From Clostridia bacterium (GTDB taxonomy: Bacteria; Bacillota; Clostridia; Lachnospirales; Lachnospiraceae): DNA of 64,000 bases. Shown piece by piece: positions 43,595 through 52,409 of this stretch. A model generated the notes under the pieces. The model was not told the origin of the DNA. It made no database searches and worked only from the letters and a program-made list of their open reading frames with translations. The number at the start of each line of letters is the position of its first letter. Positions within the stretch are counted from its first letter, which is position 1. A program made the position numbers and the translations under genes. The stretch is from assembly GCA_910574255.1 (NCBI GenBank), contig CAJTAK010000011.1:1-64000 (forward strand). The letters run 5' to 3'.

Positions 43595-46500
43595 TTACTG
43601 TATTTCTTTCTCTATCCGCTCCCAAACCTCCGAATCCTCAAAGGCTTTCAAACGCCTGAAGCCGTATCCCTCATCCTTGGAGTCCAGACCGCATACACCT
43701 CTATAGGCACAGTAATCACAGGCAGTTCTGCCTTTCATCTCGTAAGGATTCACCTCCATCTGCCCCTCCAGTATCTCGGAGCCTATCTTTTGGATCTTTC
43801 GATTGACAAAGGAAGACAAATCCCGAAACTGCCGCTCCGCCGCCACACTGGATCCTGCCCGAAGACTGCCGTCCTTATTATAAGACAGAGGAAGCACGGA
43901 GGATTTTCCCGGCATATCCCGATCCAGCTTTTGAATAACCTCCGGATCGCTGTTTACCAATCCGGACAGCTTAAGCTTTTCCATTACCCGTTCATTGAGG
44001 TTCTCCGCCGGCCCTCCGGCCTCCTGTTCCAGCACAGGATCCTCTATCTGATAGTAGAAGATTCCTGCCGGGTGGATTTCTTTATCCGGATGCTCCCTTG
44101 CCGCCAGCTCCATGGCCGCATTCAGATAAACCACCAATTGAAGCTGCAGCCCATGATACAGGGACACAAGCTGAAAAGAGGTATTTCCCGATTTATAATC
44201 TACCACCTTTACATAGACATTCTTTTCTTCCTCACAAATATCCATACGGTCAATCCGTCCACGAAGCCGAAGCTGTTCCTCCGGGGAAAGTGCAATGTTC
44301 ACTGCATCCAGATCTGACACTCCGGAAAAGACGATCTCATAATTCTCCGGCGTAAACAGACCTTTTTCAATCTGCCTCCCAAGAGCCCAGACGGTCCGCT
44401 TCATCATCCGTTTCATCCTCTCTGTGGCGTAAGCATTTCGGGCTGTGCTTTTAAGAATGGTATTTCCATAATCTGAGGTCACCAGCTCCATGCATTCCTC
44501 CACCCAGGCTCCCTGGATCTCTTCGGGAATATCCCTCCAGGTATAGCCGCTCTCCTCAAGCCGCTTGGAAAACAGCTCCAGAGTCTCATGGAATATATTT
44601 CCCATGTCCATCGGTGCAAACTCATACAGGGCCCGTTCCGAAAGCCTCAGGCCATACATAAGGAAATGAGCGTAAGCACAGGCCGCATACCGCTCAAGCC
44701 TTGTGACACTGTTCTCCAGCACCGTTCCGTACAGGGCATGAGCTACCGCACGCCCCAGATGACTATCTGTATGCCGGGAAAAAGCCGCCTGTAAAAGCTT
44801 GGAAAGCTTTTCCTCGTACTGCTCCCTGGAAGCATACCACCGATACAGCTCATAAAACTTTTCACTTTCCTCCCCGGCACGGTAAGAGCGCAGGCCCTCA
44901 ATCAAAAGACGAAGACCCTCCCTGGGCGTTGCAAAAGCCTCCTTTTTCCATCCCTCTTCCCTCATAAGCTCCATGTTCGGAAACATTCCCTTTAACACAT
45001 TCATCAGATAAGACGGGCGCAGGGCTTTTCCGCCGCCGTCCAAAAGACTGCAGCACACATAAAGTCTCTTGGAGGGCTTTGTCAGGTTCAAATATAAATA
45101 AAACCGCTGAATATATCCCTGCTCCCTTGCCGTAGGCGCCAGTTCCATGCCCTGTGCCTTTAGCTGCTCCCGTTCCATATCGGACAAAAGTCCCGTACGA
45201 GAGGTGTTTTTCGGCACATTTCCCTCATTTACACCCAGGAAAAAAAGCACCTTTACATCCTTAAGGCGGGTACGCTCCATATCGCCGGCCACCACCTGAT
45301 CTACCCCCGGAGGAATTACTCCTACACGGGCTTCCGCAAATCCGGCCTCCAGAATCTCCCGGTATTCCCTTGCGGAAAGCTTCTGATCTCCCAGAAGATC
45401 TACCAACTTATCCAAAAGATCCATAACAATGGGATAGATTTGATGGTATTCCTTTGCCAGTACTTGATTGCCCTCTTTTTGAAAGCGCTCCTCAAAGGCT
45501 GCCAATTTCTTCTGAATTTCCAGCTTTTCAATCAGCCGGTAAAGAGCCGCAGTACGTGTGAATACATCCACCCCCTTTTTCCTCATAACCTCTCCAAAGG
45601 GCAGAACCATACTGGCAAACTGCTGCCTGAGATCGTCAATCCGGAAAAGCTCTTCTTCCGTTAAGCTTCCATAGGTGCGTATAAAACGGTTTTCCCATTT
45701 TTTCCTCCCCCGAATCCCAAGGGCCAGGACATAGTTTTCCAGAAGATCCGTATCCTCCCGCTTCATGCCTGACAGCCCGCTTCTTAAGAAACGAAATACG
45801 GTCTCATAGGTAAAGTCCTGCTCCGTCATCTCCAGCAGCGACCGCAGGAACTCAATAAACGGATTTCCAAGGACACTTCGCTTGTAGTCCAGGAAACAAG
45901 GGATTCCATATTCCGGAAATATCCGCTCCAGACAGTGTCCATAAGCCTCCATATTGCCCGTAATGACAGCAAAATCCCGATAATGAAAGCCCTGCTCCCG
46001 AATCAGGCGGCAGATCCTTAAAGCCGTCCAGCCTACCTCTTCCTCGGGATTGCGAAGAAGATGAAGACTTATCTGTTCCTGCTTCTCCCCAAAGGACCTC
46101 CGATGAGGGCGGAACAGGTTCTGTTCCAGAGCAGACAGAGCGCTCGCCCTGCCAAACCGTGACTGATTGGAGGGCTTTATGACCAAGGCATCCTCTATAT
46201 CAGCTCCCACCTCCCGGGCCAGACTCATTAATGTGGAAATGGTCTTTTTACTCAGGGAAAAAAGCTGATGCTCGCCCTGGGATCTGTACGGATCCTCCCG
46301 GCTGTCTATGGTAACTGTCACCGTAACTTTCTTCGCATACCGTATGAGCTTCTGCATTAATTTATTTTGAATGGGAGTAAAGCCCGTAAAACCGTCCAGA
46401 ACAATAAAACTGCTTTGCACCATTTCCGAACGCTCCACAACCTGGCATAATACCTCCAGAAGCTCTTCTGCCGTAATATATTGATCCGCCAGGTAGGCAT

Positions 46501-46999
46501 GAAATGCCCTGTAAAGCACCTGCAGATCCCGAAGCTTCCAATAAAGGTGAGGTCTTTTTTTACTGGACTCCGTGAAGCGCTCAAGCTCTTCCTCTGACAC
46601 CGCATACTGGGTAAGCTCCGAGATTAACGACTTGATCTCATTGATATAGCCCGTCTTTTTCAGATTTCCGCTTAGGATCTTAAGCTCCTCCTGATGCTCC
46701 TGGGCAAGTTTGCGAAGCACCAGGTTCTTGCCTGTCTCCTCCAGAACCTTTCCCACACGGGTTCCCGTTTCCTCAAATACACGGTAAGCCAGACGCTGGA
46801 AGCTTAATACATCAATATTAAGAATGCCGCCGTCCGGATGCATGGTTACCAACTCTTTCTGAGTCTGCATGGTAAACTGCTCCGGCACCAGTACCAAGAT
46901 CTTCTGTTCCGGGTTCTCCCTGGACTCCCGGATAATATTCTGATAAAGGGTATGGGATTTTCCGGCCCCCGAATTTCCTAAAATAAATTGAAGTGACAT
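43595..46999 (-). CDS. addB: AddB subunit of the AddAB helicase-nuclease
   Basis: The 1134-residue protein begins MSLQFILGNSGAGKSHTLYQ, the AddB Walker A. It has a C-terminal nuclease domain with KVVDYKSGNTSF, and the cysteines of a [4Fe-4S] staple: one in YAACAYAHFLMYGL and three in CDYCAYRGVCGLD. The helicase core is degenerate, as in all AddB. GGAG precedes the ATG at 46999. It is cotranscribed with addA, and two tandem hairpin repeats lie just upstream. Confidence 0.95.
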   Translation of the reverse strand: MSLQFILGNSGAGKSHTLYQNIIRESRENPEQKILVLVPEQFTMQTQKELVTMHPDGGILNIDVLSFQRLAYRVFEETGTRVGKVLEETGKNLVLRKLAQEHQEELKILSGNLKKTGYINEIKSLISELTQYAVSEEELERFTESSKKRPHLYWKLRDLQVLYRAFHAYLADQYITAEELLEVLCQVVERSEMVQSSFIVLDGFTGFTPIQNKLMQKLIRYAKKVTVTVTIDSREDPYRSQGEHQLFSLSKKTISTLMSLAREVGADIEDALVIKPSNQSRFGRASALSALEQNLFRPHRRSFGEKQEQISLHLLRNPEEEVGWTALRICRLIREQGFHYRDFAVITGNMEAYGHCLERIFPEYGIPCFLDYKRSVLGNPFIEFLRSLLEMTEQDFTYETVFRFLRSGLSGMKREDTDLLENYVLALGIRGRKKWENRFIRTYGSLTEEELFRIDDLRQQFASMVLPFGEVMRKKGVDVFTRTAALYRLIEKLEIQKKLAAFEERFQKEGNQVLAKEYHQIYPIVMDLLDKLVDLLGDQKLSAREYREILEAGFAEARVGVIPPGVDQVVAGDMERTRLKDVKVLFFLGVNEGNVPKNTSRTGLLSDMEREQLKAQGMELAPTAREQGYIQRFYLYLNLTKPSKRLYVCCSLLDGGGKALRPSYLMNVLKGMFPNMELMREEGWKKEAFATPREGLRLLIEGLRSYRAGEESEKFYELYRWYASREQYEEKLSKLLQAAFSRHTDSHLGRAVAHALYGTVLENSVTRLERYAACAYAHFLMYGLRLSERALYEFAPMDMGNIFHETLELFSKRLEESGYTWRDIPEEIQGAWVEECMELVTSDYGNTILKSTARNAYATERMKRMMKRTVWALGRQIEKGLFTPENYEIVFSGVSDLDAVNIALSPEEQLRLRGRIDRMDICEEEKNVYVKVVDYKSGNTSFQLVSLYHGLQLQLVVYLNAAMELAAREHPDKEIHPAGIFYYQIEDPVLEQEAGGPAENLNERVMEKLKLSGLVNSDPEVIQKLDRDMPGKSSVLPLSYNKDGSLRAGSSVAAERQFRDLSSFVNRKIQKIGSEILEGQMEVNPYEMKGRTACDYCAYRGVCGLDSKDEGYGFRRLKAFEDSEVWERIEKEIQ

Positions 47000-47013
47000 T
47001 TTTTCTCCATTTC

Positions 47014-47113
47014 AGTTCCGCAGAATCTTTTTCATACACCTTTACTTAGAGACATTTCCGGCCGCAAGTACATGCGTCCATAAATGCCTCTGTGCATGAA
47101 CAAGATTCTGCTG
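47014..47113 (-). repeat. Hairpin repeat, copy 5 (tandem pair, addB-proximal)
   Basis: Minus strand: ACAGCAGAATCTTGTTCATGC ... TGAAAAAGATTCTGCGGAACT in outline. The inner arm is CAGAGGCATTTATGG, apex GACGCATGTACTTGC, then CCGGAAATGTCTCT and bulge AAGTAAAGG. It ends 15 bp before the addB start codon, so it would form the 5' leader of addB. Confidence 0.9.
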
Positions 47114-47123
47114 TTTTTATTCC

Positions 47124-47221
47124 AGTTCCGCAGAATCTTTTTCATACACCTTTACTTAGAGACATTTCCGGCCGCAAGTACATGCGTCCATAAATGTCTC
47201 TATGCATGAACAAGATTCTGC
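47124..47221 (-). repeat. Hairpin repeat, copy 6 (tandem pair, addB-distal)
   Basis: Nearly identical to the adjacent copy at 47014-47113, differing at two visible bases in the inner arm. Here the inner arm AGAGACATTT pairs perfectly; in the neighbour one change gives a G-T wobble. The units are joined by GGAATAAAA. Confidence 0.9.
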
Positions 47222-47428
47222 ACCAAATTGTAAAATCGGAATACAAAACCAACATCATCCCGGCGATAAGCCGTAAGAGCTTTCTTTCGAAAACTGCTGA
47301 TGTCTTTCCTATCTATAAAAAGCATCACATACGCCTGCATTTTTAAGTGTAACACAAACAGAAAAAGAAGTCAGCACCAAAGAAATGCCAGAATTTTGAA
47401 AATTCCTTTATACAGAAAAAAATCCCGC

Positions 47429-47533
47429 AAAAATAAGCCGGCCAACTTTCTTATATCCCAGTTCCGTACGTTTTTCCTTATAGCTTTTCCCAAAACATAC
47501 ATTGGTTATAAAAAAGTCAGCCGGCTTATTTTT
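47429..47533. terminator. Long hairpin after the AGCS symporter gene
   Basis: AAAAATAAGCCGGC (47429-47442) pairs exactly with GCCGGCTTATTTTT (47520-47533), and the arms continue imperfectly inward. It lies 34 bp past the symporter stop and has T/A runs on both ends, suiting a terminator. It holds the motif AGTTCCGTA also seen at the ends of the hairpin family. Confidence 0.65.
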
Positions 47534-47566
47534 GTCTTCCATGTCTCAGATAAACATGCGTTCCGT

Positions 47567-49054
47567 CTACAATGTTTTCTCCTGCTCTTTCTGAATCTCC
47601 GGAAATGCGGACAGCATAGGCTTCTCATCTTTCCCTTTCAGCACCCGATCCACATAATTCCTTGTAATCTTGTAAACCAGCGGAGACAGCACCAGAACGC
47701 CAATCAGGTTGGGAATCATCATCATACCGTTAAAGGTATCCGCCAGATCCCAGGCCAGGTTGTCCCCCATCACAGCGCCGCCGTAAATAGCCAGCACAAA
47801 AATTACCCGATATATAATGGTAAACTTCTCTCCAAACAGGAATTCACATGCTTTACTTCCATAGTGGCTCCAGCCCAATACCGTAGAAAAAGCAAACAGC
47901 ATAATTGCAACAGCCACAAAGCCCGCTCCCACTTTACCAAAATGTATGGAAAAGACCGTAGAAACGATATTTGCCTTTGTCAGTTCGATGCCGCCATACT
48001 CGGCTGCCGCCACGCCTGTCTCCAGATCAACCAGTCCTGAGGACAATACGGAAAAGGCAGTCAGCGTACAGACAACGATCGTGTCCGCAAATACCTCAAA
48101 GATTCCCCACATCCCCTGACGTACCGGCTCGCTGACGTTGGAGCTGGAATGTACCATAACAGAAGAACCCAGACCCGCTTCATTGGAGAATACGCCACGT
48201 TTCATACCCTGCTCAATGGCCAGCTTCACGCCATAACCAACCACACCGCCGCCTGCCGCTTTCAGCCCAAAGGCTCCCTGGAAAATGGCACTGAACACGG
48301 CTCCTGCCTGAGAGATATTGGTAAAGAAGATCACAACACTTCCCACTATGTACAAAACCACCATAAAAGGTACAATCTTCTCCGTAACCGAAGCGATCCG
48401 TTTCAATCCTCCTACAATGACAAGGCCGCCCAAAACCAGAACCACAATACCGGTAATCCATACAGGCACGCCAAATACGGAATTCATATTGCCGGAAATG
48501 GAATTTACCTGAGTCATATTTCCGATGCCAAAGGATGCCAAAAAGCAAAAGGCGGAAAACAGCACCGCCAGAACAGAACCAATGGCTTTACATCCCTTTT
48601 TCGCACCCAGACCATCCCTGAGATAATACATGGCCCCTCCGGACCACTCACCGGCGCTGTTTTTGCGCCGGTAATAGATGCCCAGCACATTCTCAGAGTA
48701 ATTGGTCATCATGCCGAAAAAGGCAATCAGCCACATCCATAATACGGCTCCCGGACCACCTGCCATAATAGCTCCCGCCACGCCTACGATATTACCCGTT
48801 CCTACCGTAGCCGCCAGTGCGGTGCATAAAGACTGAAACTGGGAAATGGAACTGTCTTTCGTATGCCCCATAACTCCTTTGTCCTTGAAAATCGCCCCTA
48901 AGGTCATTTTAAACCAATGACCAATATGGCTTAACTGAAAAAACTTTGTCAAAAAAGTCATCAGCACGCCCACAAAGGAAAGCAAAATCAGGGCCGGCCA
49001 GCCCCAGACAATATTATTGACAAAACTGTTGACATTTGTGATAAATTCTATCAT
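47567..49054 (-). CDS. Sodium:alanine/glycine symporter (AGCS family), second paralogue
   Basis: The 495-residue membrane protein has about 11 helices and the AGCS signatures LCTALAATVGTGNIVGVAGA and FSNEAGLGSSVMVHSSS. AGGAGG 9 nt upstream favours the ATG at 49054 over an in-frame ATG at 49096. It differs clearly from the paralogue at 4537-5973, so recent duplication is unlikely. Its leader has its own promoter and a terminator-like hairpin, suggesting control by attenuation. Confidence 0.92.
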   Translation of the reverse strand: MIEFITNVNSFVNNIVWGWPALILLSFVGVLMTFLTKFFQLSHIGHWFKMTLGAIFKDKGVMGHTKDSSISQFQSLCTALAATVGTGNIVGVAGAIMAGGPGAVLWMWLIAFFGMMTNYSENVLGIYYRRKNSAGEWSGGAMYYLRDGLGAKKGCKAIGSVLAVLFSAFCFLASFGIGNMTQVNSISGNMNSVFGVPVWITGIVVLVLGGLVIVGGLKRIASVTEKIVPFMVVLYIVGSVVIFFTNISQAGAVFSAIFQGAFGLKAAGGGVVGYGVKLAIEQGMKRGVFSNEAGLGSSVMVHSSSNVSEPVRQGMWGIFEVFADTIVVCTLTAFSVLSSGLVDLETGVAAAEYGGIELTKANIVSTVFSIHFGKVGAGFVAVAIMLFAFSTVLGWSHYGSKACEFLFGEKFTIIYRVIFVLAIYGGAVMGDNLAWDLADTFNGMMMIPNLIGVLVLSPLVYKITRNYVDRVLKGKDEKPMLSAFPEIQKEQEKTL

Positions 49055-49138
49055 AACACACTTCCTCCTCTGTTTTCTTCCGTTTCCATAATTCAAGCCG
49101 TGATTCCTTTTATTCAGTTCATAAATCCTATTAAAAAA

Positions 49139-49166
49139 CGCAGGAGTCCCTGTTACCTCTCCTGCG
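49139..49166 (-). promoter_or_regulatory. Intrinsic-terminator hairpin in the symporter leader (attenuator)
   Basis: On the minus strand CGCAGGAG pairs exactly with CTCCTGCG around a 12-nt loop, followed by six T. It lies downstream of the promoter at 49210-49238 and upstream of the symporter start. Transcription must read through it to reach the gene. The leader before it is too short for a glycine riboswitch. Confidence 0.65.
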
Positions 49167-49209
49167 AAGTTATCATCAATCTATTTTATTTCAACGGAAA
49201 TCTGGTGAT

Positions 49210-49238
49210 ATTCTACCACGGAACTTTAGAGTTGTAAA
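49210..49238 (-). promoter_or_regulatory. Sigma-A promoter of the AGCS symporter gene
   Basis: On the minus strand TTTACA (49233-49238), a 17-bp spacer and TAGAAT (49210-49215). Confidence 0.7.
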
Positions 49239-49286
49239 GTGTTAGATTGAATTTCGGCTGACGAATTCTTTATTTAAGACAGAATT

Positions 49287-49845
49287 AGAGGGTATCAGTA
49301 CGTATTGTCTTCTGATACCCTCTGTTAAACTATGCTGTCCATTGGACCTATACCTCTTTTCTTTGCCGGGTTTTCAAGTTGCGCTTACCATTCTGAATTT
49401 TTCTTCCGGGAACTTCTGCTCTCGAAAATTTTTTCTTCAGTTGGTAATTTTCCGAAGTCTTATTGACTTCTCTTGTTCGACTTCTTCTGTTCTCGGCTTT
49501 TCCCCTCTGTAATCATAAGATTTTCTTTTCCGGTTTTCTTTTCTTCTTCTTTACTTCTTTTCCGGCTGCTTCTATTTTACCGATTCTCGTCGAACTTTTT
49601 TGTCCCTGGCTTTCTTCTTACTATAGTTTTTGATTCAGATGTGTGTTACATCCGTTTCTTATCTTATAGTAGAAAGCCTAACCTAACTGTACTTTGGCCC
49701 GTACCTCCTTTTCTTAAATTATGAGGTAATTCGTTAAGTTTTTGTTGGTCCGTACCTCCTATTCTTAATTTTTCACCTCACATCTATATGAAATATATTT
49801 TTATATATCGATTAGATTATGTGGTGTTTTGTATTTCTTATGTTG
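49287..49845 (-). ncRNA. Candidate large structured non-coding RNA (about 560 nt)
   Basis: It begins just after a perfect promoter and ends at a 12-bp hairpin (49287-49298 with 49312-49323). No frame has a convincing start or ribosome binding site; the transcript is purine-rich. Helices visible in plus coordinates: 49608-49615 with 49671-49678 and, stacked on it, 49620-49625 with 49665-49670, enclosing 49638-49642 with 49648-49652. Others are 49385-49390 with 49442-49447 plus 49393-49397 with 49436-49440, 49454-49459 with 49465-49470, and 49774-49783 with 49819-49826. A 16-nt motif AGGAGGTACGG(A/G)CCAA occurs twice (49745-49760, 49694-49709). Known large RNAs of similar size (ROOL, OLE, GOLLD) were considered, but I cannot assign it. 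It lacks tmRNA and RNase P hallmarks. Confidence 0.65.
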
Positions 49846-49850
49846 AAATC

Positions 49851-49879
49851 ATTATAACCCGGTATTTTTAATTTGTCAA
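49851..49879 (-). promoter_or_regulatory. Perfect consensus sigma-A promoter of the candidate ncRNA
   Basis: On the minus strand TTGACA (49874-49879), exactly 17 bp, then TATAAT (49851-49856). This is the strongest promoter seen in the window and it is not followed by a protein gene. The start site would be near 49845. Confidence 0.85.
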
Positions 49880-49986
49880 CACTTTTTTGGAAAAAATTTT
49901 ATTTTTTCTATTTTTAATTGTATCATTTTATTATTTTATATTAATTATTTTAATTTTCAGAAATATTCTATTAATTTCATACAAAT

Positions 49987-51084
49987 TCATTCCAGAATCA
50001 CGTCCACATAATCCCCCAGGGCATGGGGTATTTTTATACACAAATGGATCTGCCCGTCCTCATGGTAGGAAAAGCCCTGAGGCGTTTCCCGATTCTCACC
50101 ATAGTCAAAGCTTCTCAGTGCATCTGCCAATTGCTCCTTATCTCCGTAAAGGATTGTCAGACGCTCCTTAAGCTCCCAGTCAAGCTCACCTTCCGCCGTA
50201 TATCCGTTCCCCTCTAAAAGCTTTTTCGCCAGTTCATCCGTATCCCGGCAGTAAGCCAGGCGGACGCTTTCTCCGGAAATTATGTCAATATTATAGGTGT
50301 AGCAGAAGCGGGCGGGGTCCGTCTCATCTTTCTGACTGTAGAGACCCTCTATCAGTATGGAAAGCATCTGATCATTCATGGTCTTTACCGAGTAAGTGAC
50401 CTCCATGCTGCTTCCCTCTTCAGCTTCGCTTAAGGCTTTCTCGGCATGTCCACGGATGGTTTCATTCCATTTCTTCTCTGCTTCCCCGTCAGAAAGTCCG
50501 GCAATCTGGGGATAAGAAATCTGTATCTGATTCCGGGACAATTTCTTTTCCTCCACATGATAGGATGCCTCTTCATAGGGATAAAGCTCAAGGGCCTCGC
50601 TGTAAACACCATGACCAGTATTCAGCGTCTCTCCCTCTACGGTTATAAGAATGGAGCTTCCCTGATAGGCGTCCAGAAAGGTGTTTACCAGGCTTCCCAT
50701 TGCCGCCGCTTCCCCGGCCGCATCCAAACCGGAGAGATACGTCTCAAAATCCTCCGACAGATCCAGCATCAGCATAAGACCATCCTCCTGCTTTCTCTGT
50801 TCAAAGCCCTGAACAGATGCCGTATCCGGAACCATTTGGTAAAAAGACAGATTCAAAAGCAGGATCTCCGGGGTAATCTCTTCTGTCCGGGTCATGCTGA
50901 CGCAAAGGGGTTCTCCGCTTTCATCGCTGTAATAGATGCGGATGGGGATTCCGGATGAACCGGTATTTTCCGAGTCCTCTTTCGCAGGAAGCGCCATGGG
51001 ATCTTGTGCGCTTTTCCTGTTGCCGCAAGCCGCTGTTAACAGAATCAGAAGCATCATCCCCCATAAAAGTATACTCTTTTTCAT
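49987..51084 (-). CDS. GerMN-domain lipoprotein with DUF3298/PdaC-like C-terminus
   Basis: The 365-residue protein has a lipoprotein signal (MKKSILLWGMMLLILLTAAC), the Cys being the lipid-anchor site. A GerMN domain follows (about residues 45-165; e.g. ILLLNLSFYQMVPDTASVQG). The C-terminal half resembles the DUF4163/DUF3298 pair found in PdaC and RsiV. GerMN occurs in spore-germination and cell-wall proteins. I use the ATG at 51084 because AGGGG lies 8 nt upstream. A terminator (51116-51180) stands just ahead with no room for a promoter, so expression may depend on read-through from the glycosyltransferase operon. Confidence 0.75.
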   Translation of the reverse strand: MKKSILLWGMMLLILLTAACGNRKSAQDPMALPAKEDSENTGSSGIPIRIYYSDESGEPLCVSMTRTEEITPEILLLNLSFYQMVPDTASVQGFEQRKQEDGLMLMLDLSEDFETYLSGLDAAGEAAAMGSLVNTFLDAYQGSSILITVEGETLNTGHGVYSEALELYPYEEASYHVEEKKLSRNQIQISYPQIAGLSDGEAEKKWNETIRGHAEKALSEAEEGSSMEVTYSVKTMNDQMLSILIEGLYSQKDETDPARFCYTYNIDIISGESVRLAYCRDTDELAKKLLEGNGYTAEGELDWELKERLTILYGDKEQLADALRSFDYGENRETPQGFSYHEDGQIHLCIKIPHALGDYVDVILE

Positions 51085-51115
51085 TCCTTTCACCCCTTTT
51101 CTGCCTCATAAAACG

Positions 51116-51180
51116 AAAAAATTAAGGTATTACTATCATTCATCCTTTCAGATAAGCATAACAGCAACACCTTAATTTTT
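51116..51180 (-). terminator. Terminator of the glycosyltransferase operon
   Basis: AAAAAATTAAGGT at one end pairs with ACCTTAATTTTT at the other, with partial pairing inward. T-runs are present at the minus-strand 3' end. It lies about 105 bp after the stop of the second glycosyltransferase. Confidence 0.65.
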
Positions 51181-51285
51181 TATGAAGAAAAATCACGTTT
51201 CCAATTAAATTTTTCCGATTGTTTCCGTTTTTTTCCTGTTCCCCTTTTTATGCCGAAAAATTTCTATCATTTGTTTTTCATCACT

Positions 51286-52287
51286 CTACAGAACAGCTGC
51301 CTTTGCATACAGCTGATACAGCTTTCTTGCCTGCCGGAACACGTCCCGTTCCATAGCCCTCTGTCTTCCACGAGTGGTTAAATTCGGCAGCTCCCCCTCC
51401 AAAATCTGGCTGATCAAACGTTCAAATTCCGCCTGGCTGCTTCCCTTGTACACATCCGCCCGGTTCTTAAGCCATCCCTGGTAAACGGGAATGTCACGGA
51501 GCAAAACCGGAATCTCGCAGGAAAGGGCCTCCAGAACTACAATCCCCTCCGTTTCCTCGTAGGACGGGAAAAAGAACAGATCACTGCCGCTGTAAGCCTC
51601 CCGTATCTCTTCCGGAGACACATAGCCTGCAAAGGTCAGATTCGGCAGGCGGGTGCGCACGGCCTTTCGCACCTTTCCGGGAATCTGAATATCCGGCGTG
51701 TAGCCGAACCAAATAAACTGGTACTCCTGCATCTGCTGGGCCATATCCACAAAGTCCAGGATTCCCTTTCGTTCAAAGTAAAGCCCTACGGAAAGAATGA
51801 CCCGATCCGTCTCCGTAAAGCCGTACTCTCTCCTGAACCGGCTGCGCACAGCCATATTTTTCTGAAAGCGAAAAGTATCTACCCCATTGGAAATCACGGC
51901 AATGGGCCTGCGAATCCCATAGCTTATCAAAAGGGAGCGGGAATAAGCCGTGGGTGTAAGAATCAAATCTCCCAGCTCATAGCATTTTACCAGCCACCTC
52001 TGAAAGAGGGGCGCCAAAAGATTGGATCCTGTAAATGAATTTTCAAAATCCTCCCTGGTGGAATGAGCGTGATAAATCACTTTCTTTCCGGCTCTCTTCG
52101 CCTTTTTCGCCATCTGGTAATCACTGGGAAAAATACTGTTCAAATGCAGAATATCATAATCCTCCTCCGGATTATCCGTGACCTCCACGCCATTTTCTTC
52201 AAGGGAGTCTCTCTGCATCTGCATAGCCCGCCCGATTCCGCTTCGGGAAAGTAGCTTTTGATTCTTCGAATACAAAAGAACTTTCAT
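51286..52287 (-). CDS. GT4-family glycosyltransferase (second)
   Basis: The 333-residue GT-B enzyme has the donor-binding region of family 4: PIAVISNGVDTFRFQ, then VILSVGLYFERKGILDFVD, then FFFPSYEETEGIVVLEAL with the E-x7-E pattern. GGAGG stands before the ATG. It follows another GT4 gene and a TVP38 membrane protein. Paired glycosyltransferases like these in Firmicutes often make mono- and diglucosyl-diacylglycerol, so this one may add the second sugar; that is inferred from context. Confidence 0.82.
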   Translation of the reverse strand: MKVLLYSKNQKLLSRSGIGRAMQMQRDSLEENGVEVTDNPEEDYDILHLNSIFPSDYQMAKKAKRAGKKVIYHAHSTREDFENSFTGSNLLAPLFQRWLVKCYELGDLILTPTAYSRSLLISYGIRRPIAVISNGVDTFRFQKNMAVRSRFRREYGFTETDRVILSVGLYFERKGILDFVDMAQQMQEYQFIWFGYTPDIQIPGKVRKAVRTRLPNLTFAGYVSPEEIREAYSGSDLFFFPSYEETEGIVVLEALSCEIPVLLRDIPVYQGWLKNRADVYKGSSQAEFERLISQILEGELPNLTTRGRQRAMERDVFRQARKLYQLYAKAAVL

Positions 52288-52307
52288 GTACCCTCAACCT
52301 CCATTCC

Positions 52308-52409
52308 AGTACCGCAGCATCCGGAACAGTACGGACTGCTAGATGAATTTCCGGTCACCGAAAGCGTGTGTCCCCGGCTCCGCCGGGAGACTCTCCCGGA
52401 TGCTGCTGT
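52308..52409 (-). repeat. Hairpin repeat, copy 7, inserted in a glycosyltransferase 3' end
   Basis: Minus strand: ACAGCAGCATCCGG ... CCGGATGCTGCGGTACT outside; GC-rich inner arm CCCGGCGGAGCCGGGGACA and CGGTGACCGG inside. The stop codon of the upstream glycosyltransferase (52339) lies within it, so the repeat encodes that protein's last ~23 residues. Confidence 0.8.

Noticed and set aside
49055..49240. Glycine riboswitch ahead of the AGCS symporter
   Set aside because: Only ~40 nt lie between the promoter and the terminator, with no aptamer core.
49287..49845. tmRNA, RNase P RNA or a protein gene in this segment
   Set aside because: No tRNA-like ends or GAGGAAAGUCC-type P RNA core. Frames are short, Lys/Arg/Glu-rich from purine bias, and lack starts with ribosome binding sites.
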